Source: Zetaproteobacteria bacterium CG06_land_8_20_14_3_00_59_53 (GTDB lineage Bacteria; Pseudomonadota; Zetaproteobacteria; Mariprofundales; Mariprofundaceae). From it: 64,000 nt of DNA. The translations under genes were made by a program, and so were the position numbers. The stretch covers positions 1 to 64,000 of the forward strand of contig PEWE01000004.1 of NCBI GenBank assembly GCA_002779605.1. The letters run 5' to 3'. Positions 48,855 to 60,489 of the stretch are shown here, one piece after another (within the stretch, counting starts at the first letter, position 1; every line of letters begins with the position of its first letter). Under the pieces are notes generated by a model. The model saw nothing but the letters and a program-made list of their open reading frames with translations. It was not told the DNA's origin and searched no databases.

Positions 48855-50309
48855 CTAAATGATGCCGCCGAGGGCCGCCTTGCAGATATTGATCACCGGC
48901 TGCGGATACAACCCGATGGCAACCACGGCAACGGCAGTGACCGCAACGGTGGCCTGCATCAGGCGGTTCTCCACGAACTCGAAGGCCACGCGGGTTTCGT
49001 CAAAGTAGATGTATTTGACGACGCGGATGTAATAGAACGCTCCCACCACCGAGAACAGCAGCGCGATGATGGCCAGATACAGGTGACCTGCCTCGATGGC
49101 GGCCATGAACACCACGTACTTCGCCCAGAAGCCGCCGAGGAACGGGATACCGGCCAGCGAGAACAGGTAAAGACCCATGGCCAGCGCATAACCCGGACGG
49201 ACCTTGGACAGACCTGCGAAATCATCCAGCAACTCGCCCTGGATACCCTCGCGGTTCATCAGCACGATCACGGCAAAGGCGCCCATACTCATGAACAGAT
49301 AGATGGTCATATACACCAGCACGCCGGCATAGCCGTCGGCGGTTCCGGCGATCACACCCAGCATGATGAAACCGATATGACCGATGGTCGAATAGGCCAG
49401 CATGCGCTTGATGTTCCTTTGTGCAATAGCGGCCAGATTACCCACTGCCATGGAAATCACGGCCAGCCAGGAGAAGATAGTGACGTACTCGACGTTCAGC
49501 GCCGGAAGTGCATCGGCCAGCACGCGGATCAGGATGACCAGACCGGCGACCTTCGGAGCCACCGACATGAAGGCGGTGATCGGTGTCGGTGCGCCCTCAT
49601 AGGCATCCGGTGTCCACATATGGAACGGCGCCAGCGAGATCTTGAATGCCAGACCGGCCAGCACGAACACCAGACCGAGCAGCAGGGCAAAGTGTGCTCC
49701 GCTGCCGCTATGCTCGATGGCTGCCCCGATGGTGGCAAAATCAAAGCTGCCGGACACGCCGTACAGGAAGCTGATACCGTACAGAAGAATGCCGGAAGCT
49801 AGGGAACCCAGAATGAAGTACTTCAACGCGGCTTCGGAGGAACGCAGCACATCGCGCTGGAAACCGACCAGCACATAGGTGCACAGCGCCATCAACTCGA
49901 GACCCAGATACAGGGTCACGAAGTTCGGGGCAGACGCCATGATCATCATGCCGAGCATGGCGAACAGCATCAGCGAATAGTATTCGCCGACTCCGAACTC
50001 GTTCTTGATGTAATCCAGCGACAGAATCACGGCCAGTGCCGTGCCTGCATAGATCAACAGCTTGGCATAGGAGGAGAACGGGTCCTGCACGAAGAATCCG
50101 TAGAAAGCGGATACAGTCTCGGCCATACCGATCTGCACGGTCAGCAGACCGGCAATGATGCAGGTCAGGATGGCGAGATAGCCACCGATCACCTTGCGCT
50201 CCTTGGGCAGGAACAGGTCCAGCATCAGCACGCCCATGCCCATCACGGCCACGAACATTTCCGGGATCAGCGGAACAACGTTGGGAAGCGGGAAATTCAA
50301 TGGTGTCAT
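48855..50309 (-). CDS. nuoN: NADH-quinone oxidoreductase subunit N
   Basis: Polytopic; APFHMWTPDAYEGAPTPITAFMSVAPKVAG. Confidence 0.95.
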   Translation of the reverse strand: MTPLNFPLPNVVPLIPEMFVAVMGMGVLMLDLFLPKERKVIGGYLAILTCIIAGLLTVQIGMAETVSAFYGFFVQDPFSSYAKLLIYAGTALAVILSLDYIKNEFGVGEYYSLMLFAMLGMMIMASAPNFVTLYLGLELMALCTYVLVGFQRDVLRSSEAALKYFILGSLASGILLYGISFLYGVSGSFDFATIGAAIEHSGSGAHFALLLGLVFVLAGLAFKISLAPFHMWTPDAYEGAPTPITAFMSVAPKVAGLVILIRVLADALPALNVEYVTIFSWLAVISMAVGNLAAIAQRNIKRMLAYSTIGHIGFIMLGVIAGTADGYAGVLVYMTIYLFMSMGAFAVIVLMNREGIQGELLDDFAGLSKVRPGYALAMGLYLFSLAGIPFLGGFWAKYVVFMAAIEAGHLYLAIIALLFSVVGAFYYIRVVKYIYFDETRVAFEFVENRLMQATVAVTAVAVVAIGLYPQPVINICKAALGGII

Positions 50310-50319
50310 CGCATCATCC

Positions 50320-51891
50320 TCAGTGGGCTACAGCGTGCTGCAGCATTTCGGCAGCCGCCAGCGCGTTTGCGGCGGGCAGTTTACTGCTGGTTGCCTGTTC
50401 GATCAGGTTGGCGACCGATGCATGCATCACATCCAGTACCGGCAACGGGTAGATGCCCAACCAGATGACCAGCACAATAAGCGGCACGAAGAAAGCGAAC
50501 TCGCGCATATTCATATCCGGCATCGCCTTGACCTCGGCCTTGACCAGATCGCCGAAGATCACGCGCTTGTACATCCACAGGGTGTAGCAGGCGGACAGCA
50601 CCACACTGATGGCTGCGGCCACGGCCACCCATTTGCTGGAAATAACCATCTCATACAACTGATCCGCGCTGAACGTACCGGCCAGCACCATCACCTCGGA
50701 GACGAAGGCGGATGCGCCCGGCAGGGCCACATTGGCCATGCAGAACAGCATCATCACGGCAGCGAACACCGGCATCACACCGACCACACCGCCATAGGCC
50801 CCGATCTCACGGGTATGCATGCGGTCGTACAACACACCGACGCAAAGGAACAGGGCGGCAGCCACGAAGCCATGGCTGATCATGCCGAAGATAGCGCCCT
50901 CAAGCGCCTGCTGGGTGAACATGAAGGTGCCCAGCGTGACAAAGCCCATGTGCGCGATCGACGAATAGGCGATCAGGCGCTTCATATCCGTCTGCATCAT
51001 CGCCACCAGCGAGATGTACACCACGGCGATCAGCGACAGCACGACGATGAACGGCACGAAATACTGCGAGGCATCCGGGCAGATCGGCAGCGAGAAACGC
51101 AAGAAACCGTATGCACCCATCTTCAACAGGATACCGGCCAGGATCACCGAGCCCGCGGTCGGCGCCTCGGTATGCGCATCCGGCAACCATGTATGCACCG
51201 GCCACATCGGCACCTTCACGGCAAAGGCCACAAAGAAGCCGATCCACACCCAGAACTGCCAGTCGAAGTCGAACGGATACGCCATCAGGGCCTGAATGTC
51301 GAAGGTCTGACCGGCCTTGAAATACATGGCCAGCAGGGCCACCAGCATCAGTACCGAACCGCCCAGGGTGTACAGGAAGAACTTGATGGTGGCGTAAACG
51401 CGATCCTTGCCGCCCCAGATACCGATGATCAGGTACATCGGAATGAGCATCGCTTCCCAGAAGAAATAGAACAGGATGGCATCCAGCGAAGCGAATACGC
51501 CGATCAGCGTGGTTTCCAGAATCAGGAAGGCCAGCATGTATTCCTTCACGCGTGTCTTGATGCAATCCCACGCCGAAACGATACAGATGATGGTCAGCAT
51601 GCTGGTCAGCAGGATGAACGGCATCGAGATGCCATCCACGCCGAGACGGTAATTCACATGGAAGGCTTCAATCCACGGGTGGAATTCCTCAAACTGCATA
51701 TGCGCCGTGCTGTTGTCGAAGGACAACCACAGAGGCAGCGTGAGGAAGAAGGTCGCCACGGAAACAGCCAGCGAGGCCCAACGAACAGCGGTGTCGTTTT
51801 TCAGGAACAGCCAGATCAGGATGGCTCCCAGCGTCGGCAGGAAGATGCTCCATGTCAGAATCGGGAAGCCCAGAACGTTATTCAGATCCAT
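50320..51891 (-). CDS. nuoM: NADH-quinone oxidoreductase subunit M
   Basis: Start refined to MDLNNVLGFPILTW; PVHTWLPDAHTEAPTAGSVILAGILLKMGAYG. Confidence 0.96.
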   Translation of the reverse strand: MDLNNVLGFPILTWSIFLPTLGAILIWLFLKNDTAVRWASLAVSVATFFLTLPLWLSFDNSTAHMQFEEFHPWIEAFHVNYRLGVDGISMPFILLTSMLTIICIVSAWDCIKTRVKEYMLAFLILETTLIGVFASLDAILFYFFWEAMLIPMYLIIGIWGGKDRVYATIKFFLYTLGGSVLMLVALLAMYFKAGQTFDIQALMAYPFDFDWQFWVWIGFFVAFAVKVPMWPVHTWLPDAHTEAPTAGSVILAGILLKMGAYGFLRFSLPICPDASQYFVPFIVVLSLIAVVYISLVAMMQTDMKRLIAYSSIAHMGFVTLGTFMFTQQALEGAIFGMISHGFVAAALFLCVGVLYDRMHTREIGAYGGVVGVMPVFAAVMMLFCMANVALPGASAFVSEVMVLAGTFSADQLYEMVISSKWVAVAAAISVVLSACYTLWMYKRVIFGDLVKAEVKAMPDMNMREFAFFVPLIVLVIWLGIYPLPVLDVMHASVANLIEQATSSKLPAANALAAAEMLQHAVAH

Positions 51892-51905
51892 CGTCGTTCC
51901 TCTCC

Positions 51906-53891
51906 CTAGCCCTTCAGTACCAGATATGTGAGCGCCCCGAACACGCCGATCACCATGGCGAATGCATAGTGATACACGAAGCCGGTCTGCGAACTGCGCA
52001 CGCGCTCCATGCCGGCCAGCACGCTTCCGACGATGCCGCCGTGAATAAAGCCCTTGTCGATCATGGCCAGATCGCCCTTCTGCCACAGCATATTGCCCAG
52101 ACACTGGGCCGGGCGCATCAGAGTGCGCTCATACAGCTCATCCCAGTACCACTTGTTGAGCAGGAAGGTATGAACAGGCTTGGCGGCGTTCGCGAACTTG
52201 CCCGGCATATCGGTTTCCTTGCAGTACATCGCAAAGGCCAGACCTATACCGCCGACAGCCAGCCAGAACGGCGCGCTGCCCAGGAACTGGTACCAGCCGT
52301 GGTGCCCTTCCTCGGCGAGGATCAGCAGAGGATTGTGCTGATCCATCACGAACAGCGAGTTGCCGAAGAAGCCTTCAGCGATCTCGGGATTGGCGATATC
52401 CAGACCGAGCACGCCCCATGCACCGGCACCGAGCGCACCGATGGCCAGCAGTATCAGCGGCACGGTGATGACCTTGGGCGACTCATGCAGATGCGACTTG
52501 GTCTTGGCCGGCACACGATCCGAGTTATGGAAGGTCAGGAAGAACATGCGGAAGGTATAGAAGGCCGTCATGAACACGCCGGAAAGCACCGCGAAGTAGG
52601 CGAACTGACCGATCCAGCCCATTTCGCGAGCGGCGACCGATTCGATGATCAGATCCTTCGACCAGAAGCCTGCGAACGGCGGAATACCTGCCAGCGCGAG
52701 GCCTGCGATCAGCATGGTGATATAGGTGATCGGCATGTACTTGCGCAATTGGCCCATCTTGCGAATGTCCTGCTCGCCGAGCACGGCATGGATCACCGAT
52801 CCGGCAGCCAGGAACAGCAGCGCCTTGAAGTAGGCGTGGGTCATCAGATGGAAGATACCGACCGAATAAGCGGACACGCCGCAGGCGACGAACATGTAGC
52901 CCAACTGCGAACAGGTGGAGTAGGCGATGACGCGCTTGATATCGTTCTGCACCAGACCGATGGTGGCGCACATCCAGGCGGTGATCGCACCGACCAGCAC
53001 CACGGCGGCCAGTGCGGTTTCGGAATACTCGAACATCGGCGAGCAGCGGGCCACCATGAACACGCCGGCGGTCACCATGGTTGCGGCATGGATCAGGGCG
53101 GAAATCGGGGTGGGGCCTTCCATCGAATCCGGAAGCCAGACATGCAGCGGCACCTGACCGGATTTACCCATCGCGCCGACAAACAGCGCCAGACAGATGA
53201 AGGTGATGGCGGTCATCTCCCAGCCGAAGAAATGCAGGGTATGCCCCTGAGCCATCAGCGCAGGCACATGCGCGAACACCTCGCGGTAATCGAAGGTGCC
53301 GAAGTAGTACCAGATGGCCAGCACGCCGACGAGGAAGCCGAAGTCACCGACGCGGTTGACGATAAAGGCTTTGAGTGCCGCAAAATTGGCACTCTCACGC
53401 CTGAACCAGAAACCGATCAGCAGGTAGGACACCAGACCCACCGCTTCCCAGCCGAAGAACAGGGTGAAGAAGTTGTTGCCCATCACCAGCACCAGCATCG
53501 AGAAGGTGAATCCGGAGATATAGGAGAAGAAGCGGGAGTAGCCCGGGTCGCCGTGCATATAGCCGATGGTGTAGATGTGCACACAGGCCGATACGATGGT
53601 GACGGTAATCATCATCACGGCGGTGAGCTGGTCGATCATCATGCCGACCGGAACCACGAAAGTGTCGGACAGCATCCAGGTCCAGAAGTTGCCGTAAAAG
53701 CTGGCGCCGCCCAGAACCTGCGTAAACACATGCACGGAGAGTGCGGCGGATACCATCACGCTGCCGGTGGTGATGCTGTGCGACAGCTTTTCCTTCAGGG
53801 CCCAGCCGAACAGACCGACGATCAGCGATGCGATCAGCGGCAGGGCCGGAATGGCCAGCAGTTCGGTCGTATTCAGCAATGTGTGCTCCAC
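51906..53891 (-). CDS. nuoL: NADH-quinone oxidoreductase subunit L
   Basis: GQVPLHVWLPDSMEGPTPISALIHAATMVTAGVFMVAR. Confidence 0.97.
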   Translation of the reverse strand: MEHTLLNTTELLAIPALPLIASLIVGLFGWALKEKLSHSITTGSVMVSAALSVHVFTQVLGGASFYGNFWTWMLSDTFVVPVGMMIDQLTAVMMITVTIVSACVHIYTIGYMHGDPGYSRFFSYISGFTFSMLVLVMGNNFFTLFFGWEAVGLVSYLLIGFWFRRESANFAALKAFIVNRVGDFGFLVGVLAIWYYFGTFDYREVFAHVPALMAQGHTLHFFGWEMTAITFICLALFVGAMGKSGQVPLHVWLPDSMEGPTPISALIHAATMVTAGVFMVARCSPMFEYSETALAAVVLVGAITAWMCATIGLVQNDIKRVIAYSTCSQLGYMFVACGVSAYSVGIFHLMTHAYFKALLFLAAGSVIHAVLGEQDIRKMGQLRKYMPITYITMLIAGLALAGIPPFAGFWSKDLIIESVAAREMGWIGQFAYFAVLSGVFMTAFYTFRMFFLTFHNSDRVPAKTKSHLHESPKVITVPLILLAIGALGAGAWGVLGLDIANPEIAEGFFGNSLFVMDQHNPLLILAEEGHHGWYQFLGSAPFWLAVGGIGLAFAMYCKETDMPGKFANAAKPVHTFLLNKWYWDELYERTLMRPAQCLGNMLWQKGDLAMIDKGFIHGGIVGSVLAGMERVRSSQTGFVYHYAFAMVIGVFGALTYLVLKG

Positions 53892-53900
53892 AAACGCCCC

Positions 53901-54206
53901 CTATCCCTGCAAGGTGTTGATATCTTCAACATTGATCGAGCGGCGGTTGCGGTAGAACGCCACCAGAATGGCCAGACCGACAGCCACTTCACTGGCTGCC
54001 ACGGTCAGCACGAAGAAGATAAAGATTTGCCCGCCCAGATCTTGCAGGAAATGCGAGAAGGCGGCGAGATTCACATTAACCGCCAACAGGATGAGTTCGA
54101 TACACATCAGAATGACGATCACGTTCTTGCGATTCAGAAACAGGCCGATGATGCCCAGCGCAAACAGACAGGCGGCTACAGCCAGATAATAGGATAAAGG
54201 TACCAT
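53901..54206 (-). CDS. nuoK: NADH-quinone oxidoreductase subunit K
   Basis: [27 protein letters not shown]. Confidence 0.96.
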   Translation of the reverse strand: MVPLSYYLAVAACLFALGIIGLFLNRKNVIVILMCIELILLAVNVNLAAFSHFLQDLGGQIFIFFVLTVAASEVAVGLAILVAFYRNRRSINVEDINTLQG

Positions 54207-54790
54207 TACATTTTCACCTTATGCATACGGTCTTCCGGACGCACATTCACCTGACGGGAAATGTTCTGATACTTGACGTCCTTGCGGGTGCGCAGGGTCA
54301 GCACGATGGAGCCCACCAGTGCGACAAGCAGGATAATGGCGGCGATTTCAAAGCCCAGCAGGTACCTGGTGTACAGCAACTTGCCAATCTCCACCGTGTT
54401 GTTCACGCTCTGTGCGGCATGCCCCGGATCGGGGATACCCTCAGGGGAGAACACCCCGCTGCCGGTCGCAGCGATGATCTCGATGAACAGCGCCAGCGCG
54501 ATCATGCCGCCCAATGGCAGGTATTGCAGCATACCCTCCCTGAGCTTGGCGAAATTCACTTCCAGCATCATCACCACGAACATGAACAACACCATCACAG
54601 CACCCACATAGATCAGGATGAGGATGATGCCGATGAACTCGGCATCGAGCAGAAAGAACAGTCCGGCCGCATTGAAGAAGCAGAAGATCAGGAACATCAC
54701 GGAATGGATCGTGTTGCTGGTCAGTACCACGCCGAGCGCCGATACCACGGCCAGTCCGGCAAACATGTAGAAAAAAGCTAATTCCAGCAT
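54206..54790 (-). CDS. nuoJ: NADH-quinone oxidoreductase subunit J
   Basis: [31 protein letters not shown]. Confidence 0.95.
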   Translation of the reverse strand: MLELAFFYMFAGLAVVSALGVVLTSNTIHSVMFLIFCFFNAAGLFFLLDAEFIGIILILIYVGAVMVLFMFVVMMLEVNFAKLREGMLQYLPLGGMIALALFIEIIAATGSGVFSPEGIPDPGHAAQSVNNTVEIGKLLYTRYLLGFEIAAIILLVALVGSIVLTLRTRKDVKYQNISRQVNVRPEDRMHKVKM

Positions 54791-54805
54791 CGATCCTCCG
54801 ACGAC

Positions 54806-55294
54806 CTAACGGTAACGCGCATCGGCCGCGATATTCGCGGCGATCTGCGGCTCTTGGCGGTCGCCCACCGCAAGTAGCATGTCCTTGGTGTAGTAAAGCG
54901 CGGCGCGTGTCTCCGAGGCATACTCGAATTCCTGCGTCTCGACGATCGCATCCACCGGGCAGGCTTCCTGGCACAAACCGCAATAGATGCACTTGGTCAT
55001 ATCGATGTCATAGCGCGTGGTACGGCGGGTGCCGTCTGCTCGCTCCTCTGACTCGATAAGAATGGCCAATGCCGGACACACCACCTCGCACAGCTTGCAG
55101 GCGATGCAGCGTTCCTCGCCGTTCTCATAACGACGCAGGGCATGCAGGCCGCGGAAGCGCGGCGACAACCAGGTACGCTCTTCCGGGTATTCCACGGTGA
55201 TCTTTTTCTTGAAAAGATATTTACCCGTCAGCATCAGGCCGATGAACAGCTCGCCGAGCAGCCAGGTTTTAACGGCGCGTTTGATCAGGCTCAT
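54806..55294 (-). CDS. nuoI: NADH-quinone oxidoreductase subunit I
   Basis: Two 4Fe-4S motifs [12 protein letters not shown] and [12 protein letters not shown]. Confidence 0.97.
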   Translation of the reverse strand: MSLIKRAVKTWLLGELFIGLMLTGKYLFKKKITVEYPEERTWLSPRFRGLHALRRYENGEERCIACKLCEVVCPALAILIESEERADGTRRTTRYDIDMTKCIYCGLCQEACPVDAIVETQEFEYASETRAALYYTKDMLLAVGDRQEPQIAANIAADARYR

Positions 55295-56358
55295 GCTCCG
55301 ACCCCCGGACGCCAGAAGTTGATGATATCGGACAGGCCCGGCGTATAGATGGCGATACCGATCACGGCCAGCCAGATCAGGGTCAGCGGCAGGAATACCT
55401 TCCAGCCCAGACGCATCATCTGATCGTAACGATAACGCGGGAATGTGGCGCGGAACCAGATGAACACGAAGATCAGGAAGCAGGTCTTACCCAGCAGCCA
55501 CACCGTCCCCGGAATCACATCCAGGAAGGGAAGCGGCGCATACCAGCCGCCGAGGAACAGGATGGAGGTCAGCAGACTGATCAGGATCATCGCTCCGTAC
55601 TCGGCCAGCGAGAAGGTGGCGAACCACATGCCGGAATACTCGGTGAAATAACCGGAAACCAGCTCTTCGGTTTCGATCAGGTCGAACGGCGTACGCGCCA
55701 CTTCGGCACAGCCGGAGATGAAATACACCAGAAACATCGGGAACAACGGCAGCAGGTACCAGTGCCAGAAGCCACCGGCCTGTGCATGCACGATTTCGTT
55801 GAGGTTCATGCTGCCGGCCATCATCAGCACACAGACAATGGCAAAGCCCATGGATATCTCATAGGACACCATCTGACAGGTGGCGCGCATCGCACCGAGG
55901 AAGGTGTATTTGGAGTTGGATGCCCAACCGGCCATCAGCACGCCGTACACGCTCAGGCTGGAAATCGCCATCACATACAGCACACCGACATTCAGGTTGG
56001 CGATGGCCATGACATGCACGGTATCCCACAGACCGAACAGCGTGGTTTCGCCGAACGGCACCACGGCAAAGGCAATCAATGCAGGCGTCAGCGCCAGCAT
56101 CGGAGCGAGCACGAACAGCAGCTTGTTGGCCGATGTCGGGATGATGGTTTCCTTCATGAACAATTTCAGACCATCGGCGATCGGTTGCAGCAGACCGGCA
56201 TAACCCACACGGTTGCAACCCTTACGCACCTGGATCCAGCCGATCACGCGGCGTTCGAAGTAGGTGATATATGCCACACCGAGCGCCACCGGCACGGCGA
56301 TCGCCAGAATCTCCAGCGCCCAGATGCCGGCGGTGATACCTGTATCTAGCCAAGTCAT
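55291..56358 (-). CDS. nuoH: NADH-quinone oxidoreductase subunit H
   Basis: [38 protein letters not shown]. Confidence 0.97.
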   Translation of the reverse strand: MTWLDTGITAGIWALEILAIAVPVALGVAYITYFERRVIGWIQVRKGCNRVGYAGLLQPIADGLKLFMKETIIPTSANKLLFVLAPMLALTPALIAFAVVPFGETTLFGLWDTVHVMAIANLNVGVLYVMAISSLSVYGVLMAGWASNSKYTFLGAMRATCQMVSYEISMGFAIVCVLMMAGSMNLNEIVHAQAGGFWHWYLLPLFPMFLVYFISGCAEVARTPFDLIETEELVSGYFTEYSGMWFATFSLAEYGAMILISLLTSILFLGGWYAPLPFLDVIPGTVWLLGKTCFLIFVFIWFRATFPRYRYDQMMRLGWKVFLPLTLIWLAVIGIAIYTPGLSDIINFWRPGVGA

Positions 56359-58715
56359 GCCGCACCTCCGCGCAGGGTAACCCTGACCGAATTGGACAGA
56401 TCGCCTGCCACGCCGCGCTTGGCGACAAACAGCACACCCGGCGACACATCGTTACGCGTACCGACTGTGAAGCGCTGCTCGCCGAGTTCGGAAACCACGG
56501 TCAGCTCACCGGCCCCAAGGCCGAGATCCTTCAGCGTGTCCGGATGCACCAGAACGTCGTCCAGAGCATGCAGCTCACCGGCATGCGACAGCAGCGCACT
56601 TGCCCTGGCCCACACACCCTCACGGTACAATGAATAACGGCTGACCACGTCCAGCCCGGCCGGACTCAGATCGGCCTTGGCCGGCTGATAGACAGCCTTG
56701 CTGTTGCGCTTGGTCGGCATCAGGAAGGTATCCACCTTGTCGCTCTGCCAGGCCTGTCCGAGCTCCGGCAGGAAACGAACCACCTGCTGACGCAACTCCT
56801 CCAGATTAATGACCGGCACCTCGTATCCCAGCGCCTGTACCAGACGCATCATCACTTTCCACAGCGGACGCTCCTGTCCGACGGTGGTGATGGGATTTGC
56901 AGCCACACGAACCCGGCCCTCCATATTCAGGAAGGTACCCTCGATCTCCGAGTAGGCAGCAGCCGGCAGCATAACCTGCGCGCCGCCACTGATCTGTCCG
57001 GCGATCGCGCCGATCTGCACCAGCGGAACATTATCCAGCGCCTTGCGCGCCTGCACAGGGAACAGACCGTCACCGATCGGATCACTGCCCACCAGCAGGA
57101 TCGCATCCAGCTTGCCTGCAGCGGCCGCATCGAAGATATCGCCGGCACTGACACGAACATCACCGAACACGGCGGAGAGCACCTGTGCATTCATACCCTC
57201 GGGAACCAGGTTGCGCCCGTCGGCCTCTGCCTCGGCATGGCCGCAGCCGCGCATCAGCAGATCCAGACCGTGGATCAGCGCAGCGGCATCCGGATGGCAG
57301 CGGATCTCTTCACCGACGATCAGCGAGCAGGATTCGGACATCAGGGCATCGGCCAGCAGCTTGCCTGCCTCATGACGGTCCTTCACAGCAGCCATCCATT
57401 CCTTCATGCCCGCAGCGGTCTTGCCCAGATCGGACACCTGCTGCATGGCACGGGCGATCACCGCCGCCCAGTCGCGCGGCTTGATCAGCGCTTCATTGCT
57501 GATCTGCGCATTGGTCCGGTAGTTCATACTGCCGATACGGGTCACCGGCTTGCCGCGACCCAGACGCTTACGCAGGCGCTGCATCATCAGCGGCAGGCGC
57601 TGGCGCAGATCGCAACCCAGGATCACCACATCATCGGCATCCTCGATCTGCTGCGTGGTCTCGACAAAGCCCTCTTCGAAGGCGAACGGACGCATATCAC
57701 GGCGATGCAGATCGAAGGCGACCTTCGCATCGGGGAAGGCCAGATCACGCAACAGGCGGATGGCGGTATAGCCCTCCACACTCCAGAACGGCGAAATAAT
57801 CATGCCGACGCGCTTGCCCTTCAGTTGCTCGACGGCACGCTGCACGGCGTCATCCCAACCGCTATCGCGCATCTCGTCTTTTTCACGTATGCGCGGCGTC
57901 AGAATGCGATGCTCGGAACGGAATGCGTCATAAACATAACGACCGCGATCGCACAACCACGGCTCGGGACTGTCCACCACCGGCTGGATGCGGATCACTT
58001 CAGCACCGCGCGATTCGATCTGGATGTCGCAACCGTTCGGGCACTGCGTGCAGGTCGAATGATGGCGGGTCAGTTCCCACGGTCGGGACACATCGTGCGA
58101 CGGACCGTCCAGCAGCGCTCCGACCGGACACACATCCGGCAGGTTGCCGGAGAGCTCGGAACTCAGGCACTCATCCACAATTCCGGCAATACTCATATGA
58201 TCGCCGCGATTGAGCACGCCGATATCGCCGGTACCGGCGATCTCGTCGGCAAAGCGCACGCAGCGGGTGCAATGGATGCAACGGGTCATCGAGGTGGTAA
58301 CGAACGGACCGAGTTCGTAATCGTTGACGGCGCGCTTGCCCTCGGAGTACCGCCCCTTGGATGCACCGTATTCCATCGAGTAGTCCTGTAGCTTGCAGTC
58401 GCCGCCCTGATCACACACCGGACAATCCAGCGGATGATTGATGAGCAGATACTCCATGGTCATCTTGTGGTCCTTGTCCAGACTTTCGCTCTGGGTACGG
58501 ACCTTCATGCCTTCGGAAACAGGTGTGCAGCAGGACGCAGCAGGCTTGTTCCAGCCTTCCACCTCGACCAGGCACATACGGCAGTTCGCTGCCACCGACA
58601 ATTCCGGGTGATAGCAGAAGTAAGGCACACTCACTTGCTGAGCACGGCAGGCCTCCAGAATACTGGTGCCCGGCGCAACGGTTACTTCCACGTCATTGAT
58701 ATACAGGGTCGTCAT
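56355..58715 (-). CDS. nuoG: NADH-quinone oxidoreductase subunit G
   Basis: N-terminal 2Fe-2S/4Fe-4S ligands, [14 protein letters not shown], molybdopterin-oxidoreductase-like C-terminal domain. Confidence 0.96.
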   Translation of the reverse strand: MTTLYINDVEVTVAPGTSILEACRAQQVSVPYFCYHPELSVAANCRMCLVEVEGWNKPAASCCTPVSEGMKVRTQSESLDKDHKMTMEYLLINHPLDCPVCDQGGDCKLQDYSMEYGASKGRYSEGKRAVNDYELGPFVTTSMTRCIHCTRCVRFADEIAGTGDIGVLNRGDHMSIAGIVDECLSSELSGNLPDVCPVGALLDGPSHDVSRPWELTRHHSTCTQCPNGCDIQIESRGAEVIRIQPVVDSPEPWLCDRGRYVYDAFRSEHRILTPRIREKDEMRDSGWDDAVQRAVEQLKGKRVGMIISPFWSVEGYTAIRLLRDLAFPDAKVAFDLHRRDMRPFAFEEGFVETTQQIEDADDVVILGCDLRQRLPLMMQRLRKRLGRGKPVTRIGSMNYRTNAQISNEALIKPRDWAAVIARAMQQVSDLGKTAAGMKEWMAAVKDRHEAGKLLADALMSESCSLIVGEEIRCHPDAAALIHGLDLLMRGCGHAEAEADGRNLVPEGMNAQVLSAVFGDVRVSAGDIFDAAAAGKLDAILLVGSDPIGDGLFPVQARKALDNVPLVQIGAIAGQISGGAQVMLPAAAYSEIEGTFLNMEGRVRVAANPITTVGQERPLWKVMMRLVQALGYEVPVINLEELRQQVVRFLPELGQAWQSDKVDTFLMPTKRNSKAVYQPAKADLSPAGLDVVSRYSLYREGVWARASALLSHAGELHALDDVLVHPDTLKDLGLGAGELTVVSELGEQRFTVGTRNDVSPGVLFVAKRGVAGDLSNSVRVTLRGGAA

Positions 58716-59989
58716 GCCGCTTTCTCCACAATGCCGGCACGCACTGCATCCGGGAAGTGCCTGAGCACGGACAGCACCGGTGCCGCAGCACCGTCAGCCA
58801 GCGCACAAATCGTCCGCCCGGCCATGAACCTGGCAGCATCGCGCAACACATCCATATCATCCGGCTTGCCATTGCCCGCCTCGATACGCACCAGCACGCG
58901 CTCCAGCCAACCGGTACCCTCGCGGCAGGGCGTGCACTGACCGCAGGACTCATGCGCATAGAAATGCGCCAGACGACGGGCCACAGCCAGCACATCGGCG
59001 GTTTCGTCCATCACGATGATCGCACCGGACCCCATCATCGAGCCGGCCTTGGCCAGATCGTCGAAGGTCAGCGGAATATCGTAGTGCTCGGCAGTCAGCC
59101 ACGGGGAGGATGAACCACCCGGAATAATTGCTTTGGGAACTGTTCCGTGCTGCAGGCCGCCGCAGCAATCCTCGATCAGGGCTCTCAGCGATGTACCCAG
59201 CGGCACCTCGTAGTTACCCGGCTTGTTCACATGTCCGGACACGGAAAAGATCTTCATGCCGGTATTGTTGGCCACGCCGATAGAGGCATGCCATTCGCCA
59301 CCGAACTTCAGAATGGCGGGAATGGTCGCCAGGGTCTCGACATTGTTGACCACGGTCGGGCAGCGGTAGAAGCCTTCCACAGCGGGAAATGGCGGCTTGA
59401 AGCGCGGACGACCGGCCTTGCCTTCCACCGATTCGATGAGCGCGGTCTCTTCACCGCAGATATAGGCGCCCGCACCGCGATGCACGGTCAGGTTCATGGA
59501 GAACTTGGTGCCGAGGATGTTCTCGCCGAGCAGATTCGCGGCATAGGCCTCGCGGATCGCCGCATCCAGCACATTCGCCTCATGCAGGAATTCGCCACGG
59601 ATATAGATATAGGCATCGTGCACACCGAGTGCGAACCCGGCCATGATCATACCTTCGATCAGCAGATGCGGATCGAAACGCATGATATCGCGGTCCTTGA
59701 AGGTACCCGGCTCGCCCTCATCGGCATTGCACATCAGATAGATCGGCTTGCCGGTATTGCGCGGCACGAAGGACCATTTCAGGCCCGTCGGGAAGCCTGC
59801 ACCACCGCGACCGCGGATGCCGGAGGTCTTGACCTCGGCAATGATCTTCTCGGAAGTGAACTCTTTCAGCACGGTCGGCAGGAACTCGTAGGCTCCGTTG
59901 GCCCTGGCCACCGACAGCTTGGTCTGATCCTTGATCGCAATGCGGTCAAAGCAAATGGACTTCACCTTTTTCGGATCGGAGGAAATCAT
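58712..59989 (-). CDS. nuoF: NADH-quinone oxidoreductase subunit F
   Basis: GIRGRGGAGFPTGLKWSF, ESCGQCTPCREGTGW. Confidence 0.97.
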   Translation of the reverse strand: MISSDPKKVKSICFDRIAIKDQTKLSVARANGAYEFLPTVLKEFTSEKIIAEVKTSGIRGRGGAGFPTGLKWSFVPRNTGKPIYLMCNADEGEPGTFKDRDIMRFDPHLLIEGMIMAGFALGVHDAYIYIRGEFLHEANVLDAAIREAYAANLLGENILGTKFSMNLTVHRGAGAYICGEETALIESVEGKAGRPRFKPPFPAVEGFYRCPTVVNNVETLATIPAILKFGGEWHASIGVANNTGMKIFSVSGHVNKPGNYEVPLGTSLRALIEDCCGGLQHGTVPKAIIPGGSSSPWLTAEHYDIPLTFDDLAKAGSMMGSGAIIVMDETADVLAVARRLAHFYAHESCGQCTPCREGTGWLERVLVRIEAGNGKPDDMDVLRDAARFMAGRTICALADGAAAPVLSVLRHFPDAVRAGIVEKAA

Positions 59990-60489
59990 GCCGCACCTCC
60001 TTTCGAACGCGCTTTATCGATAAAGGCATCGATATGCGCGGCATCCACTTTTTCATGGTAGGCATTGTTGATCTGCACCACCGGGGCGCCGGCACAGGCA
60101 CCTGCACACTCCACCTCGGTCACGGTGAACATACCGTCCGGCGTGGTCTCGCCGACCTTGATGCCGAGCTTGTCGCACATGTGAGCAACCAGTTCATTGG
60201 CCCCGTTGAGCATGCAGCCGGCATTGGTGCACACCTCCATCAGGTATGTGCCGCAAGGCTTCTCGCGGAACATGGTGTAGAAGGTCACCACCTCGCGCAC
60301 GGCCATCAGGCGCACGCCGAGGGTATCGGCCACCAGCTGTTGAACCGGCATGGACAGATAGCCGAAATCCTCCTGCGCCATATGCAGCACCGGCAGCAAT
60401 GCCGACTGCGCGGCCGGATAACGCTCGACCAGCGATTTGATTTCCGCCAGACGAGCATCGGAAAACACGGGGTTCGCTGCCGGTCTCAT
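59986..60489 (-). CDS. nuoE: NADH-quinone oxidoreductase subunit E
   Basis: 2Fe-2S thioredoxin-like: [10 protein letters not shown]..., [16 protein letters not shown]. Confidence 0.96.
   Translation of the reverse strand: MRPAANPVFSDARLAEIKSLVERYPAAQSALLPVLHMAQEDFGYLSMPVQQLVADTLGVRLMAVREVVTFYTMFREKPCGTYLMEVCTNAGCMLNGANELVAHMCDKLGIKVGETTPDGMFTVTEVECAGACAGAPVVQINNAYHEKVDAAHIDAFIDKARSKGGAA

Noticed and set aside
50194-54197. Very long plus-strand ORFs (571 aa at 50194-51909 and 781 aa at 51852-54197), rich in His, Gln, Asp and Arg
   Set aside because: They lie exactly antisense to nuoM and nuoL. Their composition is the reverse complement of membrane-protein codons (CTG to CAG, ATC to GAT, ATG to CAT). 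No family resemblance; antisense shadow ORFs.
57237-58391. 384-aa plus-strand ORF
   Set aside because: Antisense to nuoG, no recognisable motifs.
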